From assembly GCA_963971305.1 (NCBI GenBank), contig OZ020314.1, positions 2,666,001 to 2,730,000 on the forward strand: a DNA stretch of 64,000 nucleotides, read 5' to 3'. Below the pieces are notes generated by a model. It did not search any database, was not told where the DNA came from, and was given only the letters and a program-made list of their open reading frames with translations. The translations under genes were made by a program, and so were the position numbers. Shown here piece after piece: positions 57,399 through 64,000 of this stretch (positions within the stretch are counted from its first letter, which is position 1; each line of letters opens with the position of its first letter). The DNA is from Arcuatula senhousia. Lineage: Eukaryota > Mollusca > Bivalvia > Mytilida > Mytilidae.

Positions 57399-57980
57399 AA
57401 GGACTTTATTGTTACAATACATATGTACATACTAACAAAGGTTTTGAAGTAAGAACATTATTGTAACAATACATATGTACATAATAACCAAGGTTTTGAA
57501 GAAACGACTTAATTGTAACAACACATATGTTGTACATAATAACCAAGGTTTTGAAGTGAGGACTTTATTGTAACAATAGATATGTACATACTAACCCAAA
57601 ATTTTGAAGTAAGGACTTTAAGAACAATACATATGTACATAATAACCAAGGTTTTGAAGTAAGGACTTTATCGTAACAATGCATATATACATAATAACCA
57701 ATTGCAAGGTTTTGAAGTCATGACTTTATTGTAACAATACATATACTAGTATACATTATAAGTAAAGTTTTGAAGTAAGGACTTTATTGTAACAATACAT
57801 ATATACATAATAACCAAGGTTTTGAAGTTAGGACTTTATTGTAACAATACATATGTACATAATAACCAAGGTTTTGAAGTAAGGACTTATGTAACAATAT
57901 ATATGTACATAATCAACAAAGTTTTGAAGGAAATACTTTATTTCACAATACATATGTACATAATAACCAAGGTTTTGAAG
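57399..57980 (+). repeat. 52-bp minisatellite, about 11 copies, with UGUACAUA
   Basis: Sister array of 30046-31390 with the same unit. About eight of 11 units keep an exact TGTACATA. Confidence 0.95.
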
Positions 57981-58042
57981 CATCACCTGTTATAAGGAAT
58001 TCCAATGATGGAGAATTCTAATGTATGAAAAAAGATTGGGGA

Positions 58043-58048
58043 AATAAA
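58043..58048 (+). terminator. candidate poly(A) signal of gene B
   Basis: AATAAA followed by TGTTTGAGTTTG, in the same setting as 31454-31459 behind gene A; similarity to gene A ends about 12 bases later. Confidence 0.5.
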
Positions 58049-58202
58049 TGTTTGAGTTTGTTATATTCCAATATGACCATTTTGGATGGTTTTTAAAATA
58101 GCTGTTTGTACACTTCTTTGTGGTATTTGTTTAAACATAAGATATTCCACCAAGTTTAATTAAGATGTTATGGTATTTTCATAATTGTTACTTGAAAGCA
58201 GG

Positions 58203-58385
58203 CATGGGGTAATGCAAATGTGTAATGGTAATGCATTGCAATGCATGACATTTTTTCAAGTAATTCAATGTAATGTGTAATGCACCATTTTTTGCATTAC
58301 ATGTAATGGTAATTCAATGCATTTCTTTCTCAAAAATGCATGTAATTCATGAATTACAAATGAATTACATTGCATTACTATAATT
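58203..58385. repeat. TAATGCA / TGCATTA palindromic region
   Basis: Dense inverted motifs (TAATGCAAATGTGTAATGGT on the left, ATGAATTACATTGCATTACT on the right) make most of this segment foldable. Probably a small AT-rich MITE. Confidence 0.5.
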
Positions 58386-60275
58386 AAATGTGATACATGA
58401 AGACGGGTCAAAAAATTTGTCAACATTTTATAGCAGGTTTATGAAATTTTGTGATCATAAAACATATTGTTCTAAATAATTTGAAGTGAAGCCATACAAA
58501 CACAAAATAACTAAATATTTTCTTTTGACGGTTATAAAAACAACTTAATCAGAGTGTCAAAACAACTATACTGACAATGTTAAATGACTTCAAGATAAAA
58601 ATATTAATAAAATTATTTATTATATAGATATATGTGAAATATCGTGATTTCCAAGTTAAATAAATTTCTAGATTTTCACAGCGTTAATTACAGGATTTAT
58701 CTAACTCGCGTGCGAATCTATCTAACCCTCGTGAAGTTTCCCACGATAAATACGTAACACAGATCCACTATGAACCAAAAAAATTACTGTCTATACCAGA
58801 CACAGTCATTTTTTTACTGCCTTACACTGCTATTTACTGTGAAACTACTGCCAAACAACAGTGAATTACCATTATCACCCTATACAATCAAGGACAGTTT
58901 GTGACAGTGATTACCATCCGCCTATAATGCACTGTCCTGCATTAGCCTGCACTGTCCGACATTGGTACAGTTTCTCATAGATCATGACAGACTTTACCTG
59001 GATTGTTAATCACTGTCCTAAATTGGAACAATTTTGGGCAGTAGTTAACAATTTTACTTGTTTTGTTTATCACTGTCCTGATCCGTAACAATTTTGCACA
59101 GCAGTTGACAATTTTTCTTGACCTACTATGCACTGTCCACCATTGCCATAGTAAAAGGCAGTACTAGACAAGATATCCACTAACTGTTATGCACTATTGT
59201 GAATTGCTGCAGGATATATTAGGTCATGACAGATTTGTGTTTTCTGTCTTGAACTGTCATAAACTTAAGCTGGAAATAATAGATGGTAACAATTTATAAC
59301 GGTCTCTTATTTACTGTCCTTCATTTTGTGAGTTTTTGGCAAAGACGAGATATTTTTATTTTTATATTTAATTATTATGCTTTTAATGCTTTGTACATAG
59401 AATCTTTTATAACCTAGCCCGCCACACCGAATGCGCGAGTTTATGGGTTTTTTATTTCTATTTTCACATATTTTTCTATCAGAATCAGAACCACAAATTT
59501 ATAACTGTCACATGCATTCGTAAAGCCATCTGGAAAAATCTTCTTCTTAAAAAACTTTTTCTGACACAAGCTCTTAAAATCGCTGATATGTGTTGTTCAA
59601 ATTTAAGATTAATTATTTTTTTGTTCAAACATCGTCATCCATAAGATATAATATGCCTTTCTTACACTTACGTTTTCAATGTCAATTTTAAAACTCGGAA
59701 ATAATTATTTTTATAAGTTTCATGTCAGTAATAATAATTGGAGAAGAATAAACCCACTACAAATAATAAAAGAAACTAGAAGGAAAATGTGTTTATGAGA
59801 GATGGGTGAATCGCCCGTACTTGAAATATCGCCACCCCCCCTCAAACATGAAGTTCTTAGTGACCTAAATATACTTGGGCGGTAGCAGTACATACTATAG
59901 TGTTTAAATATTAATGTCTCCAAAACATGCATCGAACATTAAGTAAACAAAGAAATAACCCATAGTCGTTCATGTGTAAAATATAAGATGCAGTGACCTA
60001 TTTTCAAGTGGATGATGAGTTTCTATTCAAATCAAATCTAGTATTGAAATATCATCAATGATCATTGGCATCCACTATGTAGTATTCAAGATCACCAAAG
60101 TGTTACAGATACACCGATGATTGGATGCACGGACGCACAAGCGTAAAAATATAGCTCTAGCCAACATACATAACTCATGTAACTATTAAAGCAATGAAAA
60201 AATTTCTTTTCCGTGTTAAATGTATCTTTCAATATGATAAATACTAAGTAGTTTTATTTATAGCCTTTGTTTCTA
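58386..60275. other. no gene seen; degenerate CACTGTCC repeats
   Basis: 58900-59340 holds three to five diverged units of about 75 bases with ATCACTGTCCTRAWYYG, AACAATTTTG and CAGTAGTTAACAATTTT. The rest is featureless AT-rich DNA. Confidence 0.45.
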
Positions 60276-60857
60276 ATATCCCCTTCACATTTACGACATT
60301 TCCTTACGAGTTCTTCCAGTTTTCAACTCGTATTCGATCGCAAAGATTCGTAAATCACTCTTTGTTACTCATAAACAGGTCTCGTTAGCTCGTGTGAAAT
60401 CGTAAGAACTCGTGAAAGTTTTACGAGGATTTTTGAAATGTCAAAAATCCTCGTAAGACTTTATGAGTTGAAAAACAACAATGTCATAATTAAACTCGTT
60501 AACACATCGAAAAGAACTCGTAGAGATCGTAAATGACTCGCCTTTACTCGAAACTAGCTCGGGAAGACCTCACAAAGGAATTATTTTACGAGTAGTTTGC
60601 GAGTGAGTTACGATATCATTTCCAATATCAAAATTCACTTGTAAAGGCACCGTAACATGCTCGTAAACACCCAGAAAATAAAATTCGTATCGTCTCTGGA
60701 CGGGAGTGCGAAAAATTTCCGCACAACTGACGAAATCGTGACAACTCGGAAAGAGATCGTAAAAGGTTGGAAGAAACTTTCACAAGAACTCGTAAGACTA
60801 TAAATTTTGAAAATCGTACCAACTTGTAAGAGAATATCGTATATGTGAAGGGGATAT
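60276..60857. mobile_element. 582-bp MITE rich in ACTCGTAA motifs
   Basis: ATATCCCCTTCACATTTACG plus A at the left is inverted as TCGTATATGTGAAGGGGATA plus T at the right, with one mismatch in 21. The interior contains many copies of ACTCGTAA / TTACGAG in both orientations. No coding capacity. Confidence 0.85.
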
Positions 60858-63800
60858 AATTGTAAAATTACAAGTTTATGGTTCTAAAGGTAAAAATTAA
60901 AACGGGTCTGTAATTCCCAAGACTTACTCAATAGTTAAAATACATCCTTACCACACTTGTACATGTATACGCCTTTTATGCTTTTACCATTTTTCCAGCG
61001 GATCGCTATATTTTCCGCTTTGTATACTTATTTATTTCTAGGAAATAAATTTATCTTGAAAAAATATTTTGGCAGCAGAGGTTATTTCTGCAATATAAAA
61101 TTATGCTAGTAAAGAATAAATAATAAACTATTTTGTCTCGTTACCTTTAAAAATAAATATTTTTTCCGACCAAAACATAAAATAACCCCCCTTTTTTTAA
61201 ATGAAGTTAAATGGTCCGCCCCTGAGCCCGGTCTACATTATCAAACATTATTAAGACGCATTTGTAAATTAACAAGTTACGCAATACTGCCGTGAAAATG
61301 TCTTGATGGGTATCCTGCTGTGTGTGACCAGACAGTAGACAGGATGTTTATTGTGAACGACATGTATATTACTTAATACCTGCATGTCTGTCTAGGTAGC
61401 AGGTTAATTATCCAAACGCTTACCTGAGGCAGTTTACACTCAGAGGAGAGAGTTCACAGTTTTAGAAAATAATGAGTTTTACTTTAAACATTTAACGCAG
61501 GATAATGCATGCAATGACAAGAAATGAAAGTATTTTATGCATGTACACATACTTCTTATTCGTTCCGTTTTGTATAACAATAATTTAAAAAGTGGTAGAA
61601 ACACTTAATACAATCAAACATCACATTATTTTATATGGATGCATTGACTAAGAACTTGTCATGAAAGATCGACCTATCTTCGTGTTCTACTATGAGACCC
61701 CTTCCAAACTAATCATACCAAATCTAAGTAGACATAAGCTAATCAAAATTATTATTTCTCGAGAGAGGTGAGCACACACTTGTCTTATTACTTAATATTC
61801 TTCTTTAAAAGTTTTTTTTTACTCTCAGACCCCTCCATATGCACTTCATTATTGCAAGTTTTATGAAAATTAATTGTGTTATATAGATCTATAAGGAGAT
61901 GTGAATAAATGTTACACATTGTAGCGCACACACGGTTAATAAACCTTTTTATTTTTCTGGGCTCCATATTTTGTACATGTTGCGAAAAACAGATACGTGT
62001 TGCATTATGCATTAATAATACATTATCATTTAAAGCGTGTATGTTGCAATTATTAATAAATCCCTGTCGCACATCTACTTCCTGTTTTGAAAATATCAGT
62101 GATGTTACTCAAGGCGATAGTTAATCGTTCTATTAGTGTTCTTGTTGTTTAGTCTAACAAACTTTTAATGATCTTCAAAATTCATTACTTTTCTATACAA
62201 GAATTTCCAAGAATTTCCAAGTAATAACTCTTAATTTTCAAACAATTTAAGATAAACAGACGGCCGATGTCTCTGCTGAGAATTCCCGGGGGGAGCGGGT
62301 GAGGGCTTCTGCGAAAAAAAAACTTCCCTGCAAAGACAGGTGGTGAGAAACCATCTGTATCCCGACTACTGAGGCTTTCATGGTAAATCAAGATTATAAA
62401 ACATTATAATGGATGTTGTTTAATTTAATAAATGTGTTATGTTGATAAAAAATCTGTTAATTTAGTAGTGACAAAGGGGCAAATGCAAATGCAACATTGG
62501 GTCCATTCAGCATAGAATTGAAAGAAACGACGGAAAATGTGTCACCTTAAAACTATTTCTGGGGAAAAAGGGTTACCGGCTATAATACACCATCAATTTG
62601 TTTAATGAAATGTACGTCTTTAGTTTACCAGCGGTAAAACATCTGATTTTGACAAGAAGCGGATAATAAGAAATAATAGCTAGACAAATACTAGGATATA
62701 TTAGACTGCTGTTTACCGCTTAGACCTATTGTTCTTTTCTACAAGTCATGATCAGGTGTATTATTTTGGACTATCTTCTTTGTAGTCGGTGAATGCAGCT
62801 CGTTCGACATTTTAAAGTACATCTTACCTTTCCAGCTATCGATAAATATTCTAGTGTTATTGAATGTGTATTGCAGATCAAAGGACCGGCCTGAACCAGA
62901 TTCAAAAATAAACATGAAAAGTATAAGGTAGCAATGTGTTCATAGAATTGCAATTTTTGTTATTTACAAAAAAAAATCTAAAATGTTTTTTCACCATATT
63001 AAAAAAATCATTTAAATAGTAAAATAAATATTAATTTTATGAATACGTAATGCATTAAACAAGTTATTAATTGATCCTATATGTAAGGGGAAACAATGAT
63101 AAAAAAGTCCACTTCAACTTGAATCGTGGAAGAAATAGAAGATTTGTGCTTTGAATTGTTACTTATATTTTGACAAGCATTGGTTATTTAGATTTTTTGT
63201 CCGGGTAAATTTTGATTTTTTATCGTTTACAAGGATTTTTTAGGGTAAATTATAAGCTACATTCAACATTGTTCAAAGTACTTACAAATCACAGGGGGGA
63301 TGTTACTCTTAGTACTTTAGGGTACAAATTTTATACCCACCCCATTCATATGTAGGCCTGCTGAAAAAATAAACCATATATCTATTTAAATCAAACGGTT
63401 TAATGCTCAAAGTTATCGAATGCATGTACAGTTAGGGTTACATGGAGGCAAATTGTGAATACGAATTGCATATTTTAAAATTGTATGTCGCACATACAAA
63501 ATAAAATTAGATAAAAGGTAAACAAAAAACAAAAACTGAAATATGTGAATGTTTATTATTTATCAAACCAGTGAATGAAAAAAAATAATGGTTTATTTAA
63601 TTTCATTTAGTATACCGGTGCGCGCAGTCTTGAGCGTTTGATTAATCTAATGTTTTAATAAGTTAAAAAACTTTTTTTTAAATTAAGGTCCTTTAGTTGT
63701 AAAAATAGTCCTGTGGTTAAAATGAATTTGTATAAAAGGGATAAATATCTATAAAACTGATGGTACATTGTATATCTGTGATATATTCCTTTGAATTGGT

Positions 63801-64000
63801 ATAATGAGTTTAAATGTTTATTGTGCAAGAAGTTTTGACATGTTTATTGTAACTACCAAAATCAACAAGCCGTACGTGTATTCTGATACTTAAATGCACC
63901 CAAGGACGCAAATCATTTTTATAATTCTGAATTAAAAAACTCGTAATGAATAAACAAACTAATACTGGTGCATGTACATATAATATATAATCCTTTTTAT
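60858..64000. other. AT-rich right end, no gene seen
   Basis: Short open frames only, none with a recognisable domain or splice support. No tandem array or inverted-repeat element recognised. Confidence 0.45.

Larger units (their letters stand above)
56455..58060 (+). other. gene B downstream region, probable 3' UTR
   Basis: Aligns with 29052-31471: the same order of GACAGGATAAAAACTGTGTA, CACATGTTTCTCATTCAGCA and GTTCATGTACACATGTTTTT, then the 52-bp array, then GAATTCCAATGATGGAGAAT and AATAAA. Similarity ends at 58060. It differs from gene A mainly in array length. Confidence 0.55.

Overview
The window reads as nuclear DNA of a marine bivalve, most likely a mussel (Mytilidae). It is AT-rich, genes are split by GT-AG introns, and non-coding DNA is packed with repeat families of the kind seen throughout bivalve genomes: elements ending in AGCTCACCTGA or ATGCCCCGC, runs of CCGTCCGTCCGT, a Penelope-like retroelement with many 3' fragments, and a tRNA-headed SINE. 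The species call is inference from repeat style and the gene family; nothing prokaryotic was seen.

The only clear genes are two tandem plus-strand paralogues of a multidomain protein: membrane anchor or low-complexity N-terminus, DZIP3-type HEPN domain (two exons, RNxxxH motif), coiled coil, nSTAND3-type P-loop NTPase, ankyrin repeats. Gene A runs about 11.7-29.05 kb with a downstream region to 31.47 kb. Its parts are a transmembrane exon (11713-11792), HEPN exons (14823-15044, 18979-19208), a heptad-repeat coil exon (22186-22651) and a terminal NTPase-ankyrin exon (26083-29051). Gene B runs 44.96-56.45 kb with a downstream region to 58.06 kb: an exon starting MGKSQSK (44981-45806), HEPN exons (46203-46406, 49984-50222), a coil exon (52296-52490) and a terminal NTPase-ankyrin exon (54266-56454). 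Splice phases agree across all adjacent pairs except around the gene B coil exon.

The genes carry complementary lesions. In A the NTPase-ankyrin exon is broken by a 1-base deletion, a repeat insertion and an in-frame stop, while its coil exon is intact. In B the NTPase-ankyrin exon is intact but the coil exon lacks one base. The terminal exon and the following 1.6-2.4 kb are alike at roughly nine bases in ten by eye, from the acceptor AG to just past an AATAAA, while the HEPN exons are only about 45% identical in protein. This suggests that the terminal exon plus 3' region was copied or converted as a cassette. Tandem repeats sit in or next to most exons, including a 60-bp array in gene B that repeats an exon end together with its GC splice donor, and 52-bp arrays in both downstream regions that repeat UGUACAUA, a Pumilio-type site.

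Region by region: 0-11 kb holds repeats, several MITE-like elements with inverted ends, and two possible exon fragments; 11.7-31.5 kb is gene A with transposons in its introns; 31.5-44.9 kb is nested transposons, a decayed Penelope-like element, a SINE and long AT-rich stretches; 45-58 kb is gene B; 58-64 kb is AT-rich with one clear MITE. Domain architecture suggests intracellular NLR-like sensors: ankyrin repeats to bind a ligand, a STAND NTPase and coil to oligomerise, and a HEPN RNase as effector. That role is inference from domain families.
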